A stretch of 64,000 nt of DNA from Desulfovibrionaceae bacterium (GTDB lineage Bacteria > Desulfobacterota > Desulfovibrionia > Desulfovibrionales > Desulfovibrionaceae), in NCBI GenBank assembly GCA_031082225.1, contig JAVHLG010000003.1:36422-100421 (forward strand), written 5' to 3'. A program made the translations under genes and the position numbers. Positions 53,780-61,927 of this stretch are shown here, piece by piece; within the stretch, counting starts at the first letter, position 1, and every line of letters begins with the position of its first letter. The notes beneath the pieces were generated by a model. It ran no database searches. It was given only the letters and a program-made list of their open reading frames with translations, and was not told the origin of the DNA.

Positions 53780-54451
53780 TCAATCGATAAGCCCAATTTT
53801 TACCGCATAGCGAACGAGCTCCACGGTATTTTGCAATCCGATCTTCTTTAAGACGCTGGCCCGATGGTGCTCGACGGTCTTGATGCTGATGGACAGGGTC
53901 TCGGCGATTTCCTTGGTGTACATGCCTTCGCAAACCAGTCGCATGACCTCCCGTTCACGGGGGGTAAGCGCGTCATATGTCGCCGACCCTCCCCCTGAGA
54001 TGCCTGCCTGATCGCGCCCGCCCGGCAACTCCATAAGACGTTTGGCCACCTCCCGGGAGATGGAGGAATCGAGATAGAATTCTCCCTTGGCCACGGCGAC
54101 GAGTCCGGCCATGAGATTCTCCGAGGCCGAATCCTTGGTCACGTATCCCGTGGCGCCGACCTGGAAGGACTCCACAATGTAGTCGACCTTGGAGTGCATG
54201 CTGACCATGAGGATCCGCATCTCGGGCGCCCCGGCCGCCAGTTCCCGGACGAGCTGGATGCCGCTTTTGTCGGGAAGCGAGATGTCCACCACGGCCAGGT
54301 CCGGTCGCAGCCGCAGGGCCTCGCGCAGCCCCTCCTGCGCGGTTCCGGCCTCGCCCGCGACCTCGAAGTCCGGGTTGCGGCGGATGATGGTTTTGAGCCC
54401 CTCGCGAAACAGGGGGTGATCGTCAATGATGAGAATGCGTCTGACCGCCAT
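53780..54451 (-). CDS. NarL/FixJ-type response regulator
   Basis: 223 residues. Receiver: ILIIDDHPLFREGL with the acidic pair, phospho-Asp in LAVVDISLPDKSG, and switch Lys in YVTKDSA. LuxR-type HTH: LTPREREVMRLVCEGMYTKEIAETLSISIKTVEHH. It overlaps the 3' end of the kinase gene by 29 bp, so the pair is cognate. Placed downstream of arsC and the kinase in one operon. Confidence 0.94.
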   Translation of the reverse strand: MAVRRILIIDDHPLFREGLKTIIRRNPDFEVAGEAGTAQEGLREALRLRPDLAVVDISLPDKSGIQLVRELAAGAPEMRILMVSMHSKVDYIVESFQVGATGYVTKDSASENLMAGLVAVAKGEFYLDSSISREVAKRLMELPGGRDQAGISGGGSATYDALTPREREVMRLVCEGMYTKEIAETLSISIKTVEHHRASVLKKIGLQNTVELVRYAVKIGLID

Positions 54452-56555
54452 GTCGCCCCCCCTGCGCTGCAGGAATTTCGGCAATGATCCGCGTCCCCTG
54501 GCCCGGGGCGGACAAAATCCGCAATGTCCCGCCTAAAAGCTTGATCCGCTCGCGCATGCCCCAAAGCCCCATGCGTTTCTCCTCCATGGCCGTCGCCATC
54601 CTGGCGGACACGTCGAATCCCGAACCGTTGTCCTCCACGCGCACGATGATAAACGGATGCGAGGCCACGATCTTCACGGCAACCTCGGTGGCCCCGGAGT
54701 GCCGTCGGACGTTGCCCAGGGCCTCCTGAATGACGCGGAAAAGGTTGATTTCCGCCTCCGCATCAAAGGAGACGCCCTCCATGCCGGTATGCAGGAAACG
54801 GGCTGTGATTCCGGTCTTTTCCCCGAAATCCGCGCAAAACCGCTCCACCGAGGACAAAAAACCCAGATGGTCCAGGTTGGAGGGCCGCAGGGCATACGCC
54901 ATTTCCCGGATGAAGGTGATGGCCCGTTGCAGCATGCGCGATGTCTCCGAGAAGCGTTCGAGCAATGCAGCATCGGATTTGGGAAAGGACTCGAAAAGGG
55001 TCTCGCAGGATATCTTCAGGCTGGAAAGATCCTGGGCCACATTGTCGTGCAGCTCTCTGGCGATGCGAAAACGTTCGAGTTCCTGGGCCGTTATGATCTC
55101 CCTGGTCAGATGACGCACGCTTTGCTCGGCGAGCTTTAATTCCGTCACGTCAACCCCCGTGCCCAGGAATCGAACCGGGGATCCCGCCGCGTCGCGCTGC
55201 ACCAACCCCCGGACCATGATCCAACGCAAGCCGCCATCCCTGTGCACCAATCGATATTCCCTGATGACTTCGGCCGCCCGATCACGTTGCGCGTCCCGGG
55301 ACACCTCCAGGACGATCTGGCGGTCCTCGGGCTCGACCAGCCCCAGCCAGGCCTCCAGGCTATTTTCGATCTCCGCGTCCTGGTATCCAAGCAGGGCCTT
55401 GAGGCTCGGGTCAATAAACAGCGCCCCGGACGTGAAATCGTAGTCCCAGACCCCGACCTTGGCGGCCCTGGTGGCCATTTCATACCGGTTTTCGCTTTCG
55501 GCGAGCTTTTCCCCGGCCCGCTCCATCTGTTCGAGCATCTCCCGGATGGCCGTGGCCAGGGCCGTGATTTCGTCGTTTCCCGAGACCCGGATGTCCCTGG
55601 AGGCCTGGGGATCCCGGCGAATCGCCGCGATCTGCGACCCCAGGCCGGTGATCCGGGAGAGGATGCGTTTCTCCACGAGATAATGCATGCCCAGGCCAAA
55701 GGTCAGGCCGATGGCCGCCAGGGAGATGACGTTGTAGCGCAGGGTGGCGACCCCCTGGCGATGCATCTCCCGATCCGCATCGATCTCCATGACCAGTCCC
55801 GGTTCGCCAAAAATGTCGCGTACCAGGGCATACCCCTTGATGCTGTCCTCGCCCTCGGGGACGATCTGGTATTGTCCCTCGCGTCGCAGGGAGGCGGCCA
55901 CATCCACCAGACGCCTGGACAGGCCGGAATCGGCAACGGCATAAAACCGCACGGGCGTCCCGATCTGTTCGGACAGGGCCTTCTCCCTGTGCTCGTCCAA
56001 ATACCGGGCCATGACCAAGGTTCCCCTGGTCGGCCCGGTCTTGTCGCTGGACATGATGGGGCGGGCCACGGCCAACAGGGGTCCGGAGGGCGTCATGACC
56101 AGCCCTCTCCCGGGGGCCTTGTCCCCACGCAGGAAAAGGGGGGAATCCGGCGGTATGAAGGCCACATCCCGGTCTGCGACGTCCGTGACGTTCCAATCCG
56201 GATCATGGCTTTTGCCAAGAACCAGACGCCCTGACTCGTCGAAGAAAAGGATCAGGTCCAGATGCAGGTTGGACAGAGCCGGTCCGGTGATGTTCGAAGC
56301 GACGTAGGCCGGGCCGGGGTGCTGCATAAAGGCATAGGTGTCGTCCCAGGCGGCCCAGTCCTCGCAAGCGGCCCCAAGCACCTGAAATTCCCCCTTCAGG
56401 GCGTTTTCAGCCCGCTGCAAGGCCCGGGAAACCTGTTTGCGCTCCAAGACCTGGAAACTCGACAGGAGATTGTGATGCGTCACGGCGTACAACAAGCCGA
56501 ACAGCGCCGTGAAAATGAGAAACACGATGCTGATGGTGGTCGCACGCAAGGTCAC
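54423..56555 (-). CDS. Membrane sensor histidine kinase, NarL-partner type
   Basis: 710 residues. TM1 (ISIVFLIFTALFGLLYAVT), a CHASE4-like extracytoplasmic domain (CEDWAAWDDTYAFM motif), TM2 (VISLAAIGLTFGLGMHYLV), HAMP, a PAS/PAC module (EMATRAAKVGVWDYDF...GVDVTELKLAE), then HisKA_3 with the phospho-His in RIARELHDNVAQDL and an HATPase domain (ALGNVRRHSGA). GTG 56555 overlaps the arsC stop as GTGA, so synthesis is coupled to ArsC. The stimulus is unknown; arsenic or oxidative stress would fit the context. Confidence 0.93.
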   Translation of the reverse strand: MTLRATTISIVFLIFTALFGLLYAVTHHNLLSSFQVLERKQVSRALQRAENALKGEFQVLGAACEDWAAWDDTYAFMQHPGPAYVASNITGPALSNLHLDLILFFDESGRLVLGKSHDPDWNVTDVADRDVAFIPPDSPLFLRGDKAPGRGLVMTPSGPLLAVARPIMSSDKTGPTRGTLVMARYLDEHREKALSEQIGTPVRFYAVADSGLSRRLVDVAASLRREGQYQIVPEGEDSIKGYALVRDIFGEPGLVMEIDADREMHRQGVATLRYNVISLAAIGLTFGLGMHYLVEKRILSRITGLGSQIAAIRRDPQASRDIRVSGNDEITALATAIREMLEQMERAGEKLAESENRYEMATRAAKVGVWDYDFTSGALFIDPSLKALLGYQDAEIENSLEAWLGLVEPEDRQIVLEVSRDAQRDRAAEVIREYRLVHRDGGLRWIMVRGLVQRDAAGSPVRFLGTGVDVTELKLAEQSVRHLTREIITAQELERFRIARELHDNVAQDLSSLKISCETLFESFPKSDAALLERFSETSRMLQRAITFIREMAYALRPSNLDHLGFLSSVERFCADFGEKTGITARFLHTGMEGVSFDAEAEINLFRVIQEALGNVRRHSGATEVAVKIVASHPFIIVRVEDNGSGFDVSARMATAMEEKRMGLWGMRERIKLLGGTLRILSAPGQGTRIIAEIPAAQGGRHGGQTHSHH

Positions 56556-56995
56556 TGACGGTTCCCCGTCTGGAGATTGCCCGGCATGGCCTCCACGAAA
56601 CGCCGGATCGCATCCCGCACCGTCCTGTAGGGCGCAAGGCGCTCCTCCTCGTTTTTGGCGTTTTTCGCCAGGGACGGGGGATCGTCAAAACCGACATGCA
56701 GCCGCTTGGTCGCTCCCGGGAAAAACGGGCAGTTCTCCGAGGCATGCCCGCACAGGGTGACCACGTAGTCGAACCGCAAGGAGGGAAGCTCGTCCACGGT
56801 CTTGGACGACTGACCGGAGATGTCCACCCCGGCCTCGGCCATGACCCGGACGGCATCCGGGTTCAGTCCGTGCCTTTCCACCCCGGCGGAATACGCCTCG
56901 ATCTCCGAGGACTTGAGGCTTCTGGCGAACCCCTCGGCCATCTGGCTGCGGCAGGAATTTCCGGTGCACAAAAAAAGAACGGTGGGCCTGGCCAT
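56552..56995 (-). CDS. arsC: Arsenate reductase ArsC, thioredoxin-linked type
   Basis: 147 residues with the low-molecular-weight phosphatase fold: P-loop CTGNSCRSQMAEG near the N-terminus and the second and third redox cysteines in VTLCGHASENCPFFPG. It reduces arsenate to arsenite, using thioredoxin to reset. GGAGG precedes ATG 56995. It heads an operon with a kinase and response regulator. Confidence 0.92.
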   Translation of the reverse strand: MARPTVLFLCTGNSCRSQMAEGFARSLKSSEIEAYSAGVERHGLNPDAVRVMAEAGVDISGQSSKTVDELPSLRFDYVVTLCGHASENCPFFPGATKRLHVGFDDPPSLAKNAKNEEERLAPYRTVRDAIRRFVEAMPGNLQTGNRQ

Positions 56996-57025
56996 GGAAA
57001 CCTCCTGGGATCATGCGGCAAAATA

Positions 57026-57064
57026 CGGGAAAGAACACGCATAATATACGCATTTTCTTTCCCG
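57026..57064 (-). promoter_or_regulatory. Inverted repeat around the arsC promoter
   Basis: CGGGAAAGAA (57026-57035) and TTCTTTCCCG (57055-57064) are perfect reverse complements, 19 nt apart. The centre holds a TATATTAT -10-like sequence on the minus strand. It looks like an operator placed across the arsC promoter; the regulator is not identified. Confidence 0.6.
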
Positions 57065-57177
57065 AAGGAAACTCTTTTCAAAAAAAAGAGGTGTGACTGG
57101 TTGCAGCACGCAGGACGTCTTGCGGGCAAACACCCGGGAAGACGCCGGATCGAGGTCGGCGAACCGTGTCTTGTCCC

Positions 57178-58017
57178 TTAAAACACCTCAAGATGATCCC
57201 ATTTTCGGGGCCATCCGTTGATTTGCAGATGCGGCACCCCGTCCGGGCGGCCGCCAAGATACGCCACCTTGTTTTTCAGAAGCTGCCAGCGCAGGGCAAG
57301 CCCCACAGACACGGGTTCCCCTTCGGCGCAGCGTGCCAGAGCCTCGGGCAAGGGCAGCCCGGCCTCGATGCCCTCCAGGGTCTTGGCCACCATGCGAACC
57401 TCCGCCTCGGACCCGGCGATGGGGAAAAACCCCAGAAAGGGCTTCTCCAGCCGGTGCAGGGCGATCACGGCATCGCGACAGGCCGGGCAGTCCGGGGAAA
57501 AGAAAAGACGCACGGCGGCCGTCTCAGGCCCGGACATCGGCCAGGGGCGCATGGCCTCCCGCCCCATGGCGAAAAGATTCGGAGAAAAAGCCAGAGCCCA
57601 CACGGCGACCACGGCCAGGGCCAGACGGCCAGCCCCCCCCGCCCGTCTGGCCGCGAACAGATAAAACGCCAGAAAGAGCAGTCCTGCCACAAGACAGGTC
57701 AGACAAGGGGCCGTCAAGGCCATGAGCGCCACAAGGCCGATGTCTGCGGCCAGACACGCCAGTCCCGCCCCGGCGGCCCAGGCCGCCCGCCCCCACAGGG
57801 CCAACACGCCAAGCCCGAAAAAGGCCGCCGCACCCCACCACCACAGGGACAGGCCGAACACGGCGGTGTCCTCGTGCAGGGAACAGCCCTCGGTGACGCA
57901 CAACGCCTCGGCATAACCCAAGGCCTGGGCCACGCACAAAACGACTCCGGCCAGGGCCGCCAGGGGGGCGGCGAACCCTCCAAGGCCCCTGGTTTTCGCC
58001 TGCATTTTCGCGTTCAC
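57178..58017 (-). CDS. VKOR-family protein with C-terminal thioredoxin-like domain
   Basis: 279 residues. Four or five membrane helices with the VKOR cysteine pairs: CVTEGC in the first periplasmic loop and CLTC in a helix (APCLTCLVAGLLFL). A soluble thioredoxin-like end carries CPAC (FFSPDCPACRDAV). VKOR-Trx fusions make or relay disulfides to the quinone pool. GTG 58017 has GGGGGA about 7 nt upstream; ATG 58005 is the alternative. Confidence 0.8.
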   Translation of the reverse strand: MNAKMQAKTRGLGGFAAPLAALAGVVLCVAQALGYAEALCVTEGCSLHEDTAVFGLSLWWWGAAAFFGLGVLALWGRAAWAAGAGLACLAADIGLVALMALTAPCLTCLVAGLLFLAFYLFAARRAGGAGRLALAVVAVWALAFSPNLFAMGREAMRPWPMSGPETAAVRLFFSPDCPACRDAVIALHRLEKPFLGFFPIAGSEAEVRMVAKTLEGIEAGLPLPEALARCAEGEPVSVGLALRWQLLKNKVAYLGGRPDGVPHLQINGWPRKWDHLEVF

Positions 58018-58060
58018 GACAGCGATCCCCCACAAAAGGCGGCCACGGCGGACATGAGCC

Positions 58061-58534
58061 TCAGGGCGCGGGCTCCCGGCCGCTGAGCATATCCGCGACG
58101 ATGGCCGCGGCATGGGCCACGACGCCCTCGCATATCCTGGAAAAACGATCCTCCGCCCGGGCCAGACGCAGGCCTTCGGGGGTGGACGGGTCGCATCCGA
58201 TCAACTCCCGACAGCACAGGGAACCATGGGCCGCCCGGAAGGCATCGAAAAACTCCCCGGCCAGGGCGTAAGTCAGGCCCTTGGCCTCGTCGCCGTCCGG
58301 ACCGCCGCCGCCATGCGCCAACCCGAGGGCCATGACCGCGCCGGACACCGCCCCGCAGGTCTGGCCCATGGCCAGCCCCACCCCGAATCCCGTGGCCAGG
58401 CGGATGGCCGCCGACCGGTCGAGCCCAAGCTTTGGGGCGAACGTCCCGAAAACCGCCTGGGCGCAGTTGCACCTGTCGGCGAAAAGTTGCACGGCCTGAC
58501 GCGAGGCCCATTCCCGATCCCACTGCCCGACCAT
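58061..58534 (-). CDS. C_GCAxxG_C_C family protein
   Basis: 157 residues. Conserved pattern: CNCAQAVFGTFAPKLGL, ATGFGVGLAMGQTCGAVSGAVMALGLAHG and CCRELIGCD. Members are small redox or metal proteins often annotated as C-GCAxxG-C-C; function unproven. GGGAGG precedes ATG 58534. It is 43 bp from the VKOR gene and probably shares its operon. Confidence 0.88.
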   Translation of the reverse strand: MVGQWDREWASRQAVQLFADRCNCAQAVFGTFAPKLGLDRSAAIRLATGFGVGLAMGQTCGAVSGAVMALGLAHGGGGPDGDEAKGLTYALAGEFFDAFRAAHGSLCCRELIGCDPSTPEGLRLARAEDRFSRICEGVVAHAAAIVADMLSGREPAP

Positions 58535-58887
58535 CGTTTCCTCCCGGTGCGCCGCCAGACTCCGCAGACACGACGGTCCGGGATGAAAAACCCGCACATC
58601 CGGACAGGATGGATGGGTCGGACCGCCTGGCGCACTGACCCTGCGGGAAGGTGCCCAAAAACAGGGTGGGCGTCAATCCGGGCTTACCGGCCGGGCTCAC
58701 CGGCCAGGCTGCTCGGGCCGGGCTGCTCGGGCCGGGACGTTCGGACCAGGACGCAACGCCAGGCGCACCGGCTGGGACGCAACGACCAGGCTGTATGGGC
58801 CGGGCTGCTCGGGCCGGGACGCGGCGTCGCGTCCCCACTCCGGTCATGGGCGATTCCGGCCCGCCGCCTCCCCTCCCGGCATCCTCC
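58535..58887. repeat. 353-bp spacer with GC-rich direct repeats
   Basis: Between the two redox genes and arsC2. It holds two identical 25-bp repeats (58715-58739 and 58797-58821, beginning GGGCCGGGCTGCTCGGGCC) 82 bp apart, plus two near-identical GACGCAACG(A)CCAGG units between them. No gene is supported; an open frame across it is low-complexity. Confidence 0.7.
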
Positions 58888-59331
58888 CTATATCGCGTCC
58901 GCCTTCCCGAAGCGCTCCACAAAGGCCTGCACGGCCTGTTCGATCTCATCCCGGATGCGCCGCACCCCGGACATTTTTTCCTCATGCGTCCCCGTCAGGA
59001 CGGAAGGATCGGCAAACGGCCAGTGTTCGCGATGCACCAGACCGGGAAAGACCGGGCACTGTTTTTCTTTGGAATCGTCGCAGACGGTGATCACATATTC
59101 AAAAAGCCGCCCCTGCCGAAACAGGTCAAAGGCGCTCTGGGTGGTCGCCCCGGAAAGGTCGATGCCCTTTTCCGCCATGGCCTCGACCACCAGGGGATTG
59201 ATGCGTGTGGGCGTCAATCCGGCGCTCTCCACGGCGAAGGCTTCGCCGCCCTGGGATTTCAAAAAGGCCTCGGCCATCTGGCTGCGGGCCGAGTTATGCA
59301 CGCAGATGAAAAGCACCGTCTTCTTTTTCAT
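58888..59331 (-). CDS. arsC: Arsenate reductase-like low-molecular-weight phosphatase family protein
   Basis: 147 residues. P-loop CVHNSARSQMAEAF and distal cysteines in TVCDDSKEKQCPVFPG fit the ArsC/LMW-PTP family. The P-loop version differs from copy 1 (VHNSA against TGNSC), so it is a separate lineage, not a recent duplicate. GGGAG lies before ATG 59331. It lies 117 bp downstream of hgcB on the same strand. Confidence 0.9.
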   Translation of the reverse strand: MKKKTVLFICVHNSARSQMAEAFLKSQGGEAFAVESAGLTPTRINPLVVEAMAEKGIDLSGATTQSAFDLFRQGRLFEYVITVCDDSKEKQCPVFPGLVHREHWPFADPSVLTGTHEEKMSGVRRIRDEIEQAVQAFVERFGKADAI

Positions 59332-59448
59332 TATGGTCTCCCTTCGATTGCCATCCAGGCGGTTTTCAGTGTCTGCAGCCAGGGCGAACGGCCCAGGCCG
59401 GGAATTTCCGCCCGAAACTATCACGCCCGGGTGACGAAAAGGCGACGA

Positions 59449-59724
59449 TCAACAGCACGAGGCCTTGGCCTTGCCCTTGAGCCAGACCTGGAGAATATAC
59501 GCGGCGCAGCCTACGCCCGGGGTTACGCGCACGGCCCCGGCCGGACAGTTGGCGGCGCAGGCCCCGCACTCCATGCACCGGTCCCGGTCGACGATTCCGG
59601 CCTTCCCGTCCGACACGGCCAACACCCCGTGCGGACAGACGACCTCGCACCAGCCGCACCCCACGCAGCGCGCCGTGTCCAGGGCGAGGGTGGATACTCC
59701 GGACAAATAGCGGAACGTTCGCAT
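59449..59724 (-). CDS. hgcB: HgcB, ferredoxin partner of mercury methylation
   Basis: 91 residues. Two [4Fe-4S] motifs, CVGCGWCEVVCP (Cys20-30) and CMECGACAANCP (Cys50-60). Then GVGCAAYI, which places a cysteine at position 73 as in characterised HgcB, and the vicinal CC at the very C-terminus (90-91). The last three are thought to bind Hg(II) and present it to HgcA. GGAGG lies 7 nt before the ATG, 16 bp after hgcA. Hg methylation itself is inferred from family, not shown. Confidence 0.96.
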   Translation of the reverse strand: MRTFRYLSGVSTLALDTARCVGCGWCEVVCPHGVLAVSDGKAGIVDRDRCMECGACAANCPAGAVRVTPGVGCAAYILQVWLKGKAKASCC

Positions 59725-59740
59725 GACGGACCTCCAGATA

Positions 59741-60985
59741 TCAAAAGGCGGAGGCGATCCAGGACGCCGTCGCCGCCACAAGGGCCGCGGCCTGCAACGG
59801 CATGGCCCGACGCATCTCGCGTTCGACCCCGGATGGGGACGTAAACGGCGTGGAGCCGGTGAAGTTCATGGCCAGATACGAGCTGATCCCCGCCGCCAAA
59901 AGGACCATCCCCACCCGGCCGGAGACCGGGACGGCCCCCGGGAATACGCCGACTGCGGCCGACACCGTGAAAAGGCCGCCAATCGCGCCGACGAACGCCC
60001 CTTTGACGGCGAACGCCCTTCCCGGCAGCCACGGCAAAAGGGCCGGGACCAGCAGGGCCCCGGCCACGAGTCCGGCCCCAGTCGCGGCCGCAAGCCACGG
60101 ACCCCGCTCCCACACGGCGGACAGGGAAAAGCCCCCGGGGCCGATCCCGGATACGGCCAGGGCGGCGAGCACCGCCCACCACAGCCATTTCCGGGCGTGA
60201 TAGAGTTCCACCGGGGAGACGGCCAGCCGCTCGGCCAGGGTGAAGCTCACCCGGCGCATGGCGGGCGTGGCCCGATTTCCGGCCCGGAGAAAGGCCGGGA
60301 GGTCGGCGGCCCGCACCGGGCCATAGACCACCGAGAATCCGCAGCGCTCCTTGACCTTCAGGGCGCTGACCCCCGGCGCGGCCAGTTGGGGAAGAATCAG
60401 CCGACGGTGGGTTACGACCCGTTCCAGGCCGCTGGCCGCAACCTGCCGGACCACCTCCCCGGTCGAGAAGGTTCCCTTGCCCGCCGCGCACCAGACATTG
60501 ACCCCCCGGGTGTCCAGGACCAGGATCCAGGCGTCGATCCCGGACAATTCCCGACGCAGGGCGTCAAAGGACAACTTGTAGTCCGCTGTGACCAGGACCG
60601 GGGAATCCGGCCCGGGACTTCCCACGCCATACAGCCCCGGGGCCACCCGATAGCCGTCGCGGCCGTATCCCAGCCGCGCCCCGAGGGTTCCCCGGACATC
60701 CCCGCGGCCAAGGGTGGTCCGCACCACGGGAACCGGACCGGACAGGGTGGTGACGAAGGACGCGACAAAGGGGAGCAATTCGTATCCGGGACGGGCCATG
60801 GGGCTGGCCGCCGGGGCCTGCGGGCCGCCGCAACAGGGCTGGCCGGAATCCCCGTCGGCGGCAACGGACGCATCGCAGGACGCATCGCAACATGAGACCG
60901 CCCCGCCCCCGGGGCCTGACGCGCCGCCACAGGCGCAGGGTCCGGCCGCCGCAGCGATTGGCTCTTTTCCCGTCAACGGCTTCAT
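59741..60985 (-). CDS. hgcA: HgcA, corrinoid mercury methyltransferase, with Cys-rich N-terminal extension
   Basis: 414 residues. The corrinoid domain (about 75-245) contains the diagnostic cap-helix motif NVWCAAGK at 163-170; Cys166 would be the lower axial Co ligand that allows methyl transfer to Hg(II). Five membrane helices follow (about 265-414). The first ~70 residues are additional: Gly/Ala-rich with seven cysteines (CAC at 17-19, CC at 32-33, Cys37, CC at 51-52). In HgcA of strain ND132 the ligand is Cys93, so this copy is about 73 residues longer. GAGAGGAG precedes ATG 60985, which overlaps the arsR stop as ATGA. Confidence 0.96.
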   Translation of the reverse strand: MKPLTGKEPIAAAAGPCACGGASGPGGGAVSCCDASCDASVAADGDSGQPCCGGPQAPAASPMARPGYELLPFVASFVTTLSGPVPVVRTTLGRGDVRGTLGARLGYGRDGYRVAPGLYGVGSPGPDSPVLVTADYKLSFDALRRELSGIDAWILVLDTRGVNVWCAAGKGTFSTGEVVRQVAASGLERVVTHRRLILPQLAAPGVSALKVKERCGFSVVYGPVRAADLPAFLRAGNRATPAMRRVSFTLAERLAVSPVELYHARKWLWWAVLAALAVSGIGPGGFSLSAVWERGPWLAAATGAGLVAGALLVPALLPWLPGRAFAVKGAFVGAIGGLFTVSAAVGVFPGAVPVSGRVGMVLLAAGISSYLAMNFTGSTPFTSPSGVEREMRRAMPLQAAALVAATASWIASAF

Positions 60986-61347
60986 GGATTCTCCTCTCCC
61001 TCCCCGGCCGGGGCGCGGGCCGCCGAACCGGCCGTCTGGCCTGCCCCGGGACACAGGCCCGAGAACATGGCCCGCAGCCGCTCCAATCCGCCCCTGTCGA
61101 TGCAGTAGCAGGTGCTCGGCCCGTCCACCTCCCCGCGCACCAGCCCGGCCAGCTTGAGCTTGCGCAGATGCTCGCTCACCGTGGACTGGGCCAGGGACAA
61201 CACCTCAACGATACCGCCGCACACGCAGCCGTCGATTTCATGGAGATGACGCAGGATGGCCACCCGGGCCGGATGGCCCAGGGCCTTGCACATCAGGGCA
61301 AACTGTTCGTCCCGTGGGTCGGCATGGTTTGGGTCGTGGGCATTCAT
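60982..61347 (-). CDS. ArsR-family repressor of the hgcAB operon
   Basis: 121 residues, winged HTH: KALGHPARVAILRHL, LAQSTVSEHLRKLKLAGLVRGE. The As(III)-type sensing motif is seen as GCVCGG in the helix before the HTH, with further cysteines (TCYCID, GLC). It overlaps hgcA, so it is expressed with it. ArsR-like regulators next to hgcAB are reported, including one shown to act in strain ND132. A dyad operator overlaps its own start. No ribosome site; the transcript may be leaderless. Confidence 0.9.
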   Translation of the reverse strand: MNAHDPNHADPRDEQFALMCKALGHPARVAILRHLHEIDGCVCGGIVEVLSLAQSTVSEHLRKLKLAGLVRGEVDGPSTCYCIDRGGLERLRAMFSGLCPGAGQTAGSAARAPAGEGEENP

Positions 61348-61368
61348 CGTAAATCGACGATTAACGAT
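61346..61368. promoter_or_regulatory. Candidate ArsR operator at the arsR-hgcAB promoter
   Basis: ATCGTAAATCG (61346-61356) and CGATTAACGAT (61358-61368) form an 11-bp dyad with one mismatch around a central A; the core AATCGACGATT is a perfect palindrome. It covers the predicted -10 and touches the arsR ATG, so a bound repressor would block both initiation and clearance. Confidence 0.7.
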
Positions 61369-61386
61369 GAACGGGTTGTTCGTCAA
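61358..61386 (-). promoter_or_regulatory. Predicted promoter of arsR-hgcA-hgcB
   Basis: Minus strand: TTGACG (61381-61386), 17-nt spacer, TAATCG (61358-61363). Good -35, weak -10. The ATG at 61347 starts 10 nt past the -10. Confidence 0.5.
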
Positions 61387-61574
61387 GCCCCAAAACCGCC
61401 CAAACCCGGATGACGGTCGGCAGGCGTTGTGACAGCGGCCGGACAGGATGCGGGATTATCCGGCAAAGTCCCGAAAACCGGTCGCCGGATGACCGGCGTT
61501 GCGACGTCCCGGGGCAGGGAGCGGCGGGGCGGCCGATGACGATGGTCGTGCGTCCCGCCGGGCGCACAAAAACA

Positions 61575-61608
61575 ACGTCCCGGGACCGGTCTGGCGGTTC
61601 CGGGACGT
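61575..61608 (-). terminator. Terminator after the feoA-like gene
   Basis: ACGTCCCGGGACCG and CGGTTCCGGGACGT pair at 13 of 14 positions with a 6-nt loop. On the minus strand the stem is followed by TTGTTTTTG. It ends the feoA-like transcript before arsR-hgcAB. The remaining sequence between 61387 and 61574 shows nothing else. Confidence 0.85.
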
Positions 61609-61644
61609 CGCTACGGGGTGCGGGTCCAACGTTTGAAAAAAAAT

Positions 61645-61905
61645 TCAGGCGGCGACGGTGGCGTCAGGGTCGACGGTGACGATCCGGCCGAAGATGCTCC
61701 TGGCCAGGCCATGGCCCAAGGTCAGGCTTGAGCCGCGAACCTTGAGGCAGCAGGGGCCGCCGCAGTTGGCGAAGACCTCGATTTCCGTGCCGGGAGTCAG
61801 GCCCATGGCGCACAGACGTCCCCTGGCCCGGGAACATTCGCAAAGCTTCTCGATGCGAACCCGGGATCCGGCGGGAAACTGGCTGAGCGGTCCGTAGGGG
61901 GACAT
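61645..61905 (-). CDS. FeoA-like protein with a cysteine cluster (copy 3)
   Basis: 86 residues. FeoA SH3-like core: [58 protein letters not shown] (in parts). Unlike copies 1 and 2 it carries six cysteines (LCECS, LCAMG, NCGGPCC), including a CxxxCC group. AAAGGAG precedes ATG 61905. It is monocistronic and has its own Fur box. A stand-alone iron-linked role or cluster binding is possible. Confidence 0.85.
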   Translation of the reverse strand: MSPYGPLSQFPAGSRVRIEKLCECSRARGRLCAMGLTPGTEIEVFANCGGPCCLKVRGSSLTLGHGLARSIFGRIVTVDPDATVAA

Positions 61906-61927
61906 GGGCACTCCTTTCGTAAGGAGA

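Noticed and set aside
58014..58985. Long minus-strand frame crossing the C_GCAxxG gene and the repeat spacer
   Set aside because: It is a different frame of a recognised gene plus low-complexity repeat sequence.
60985..61054. Further 23-residue extension of HgcA
   Set aside because: The longer frame lies inside arsR and has no ribosome site, while ATG 60985 has GAGAGGAG and an ATGA overlap.
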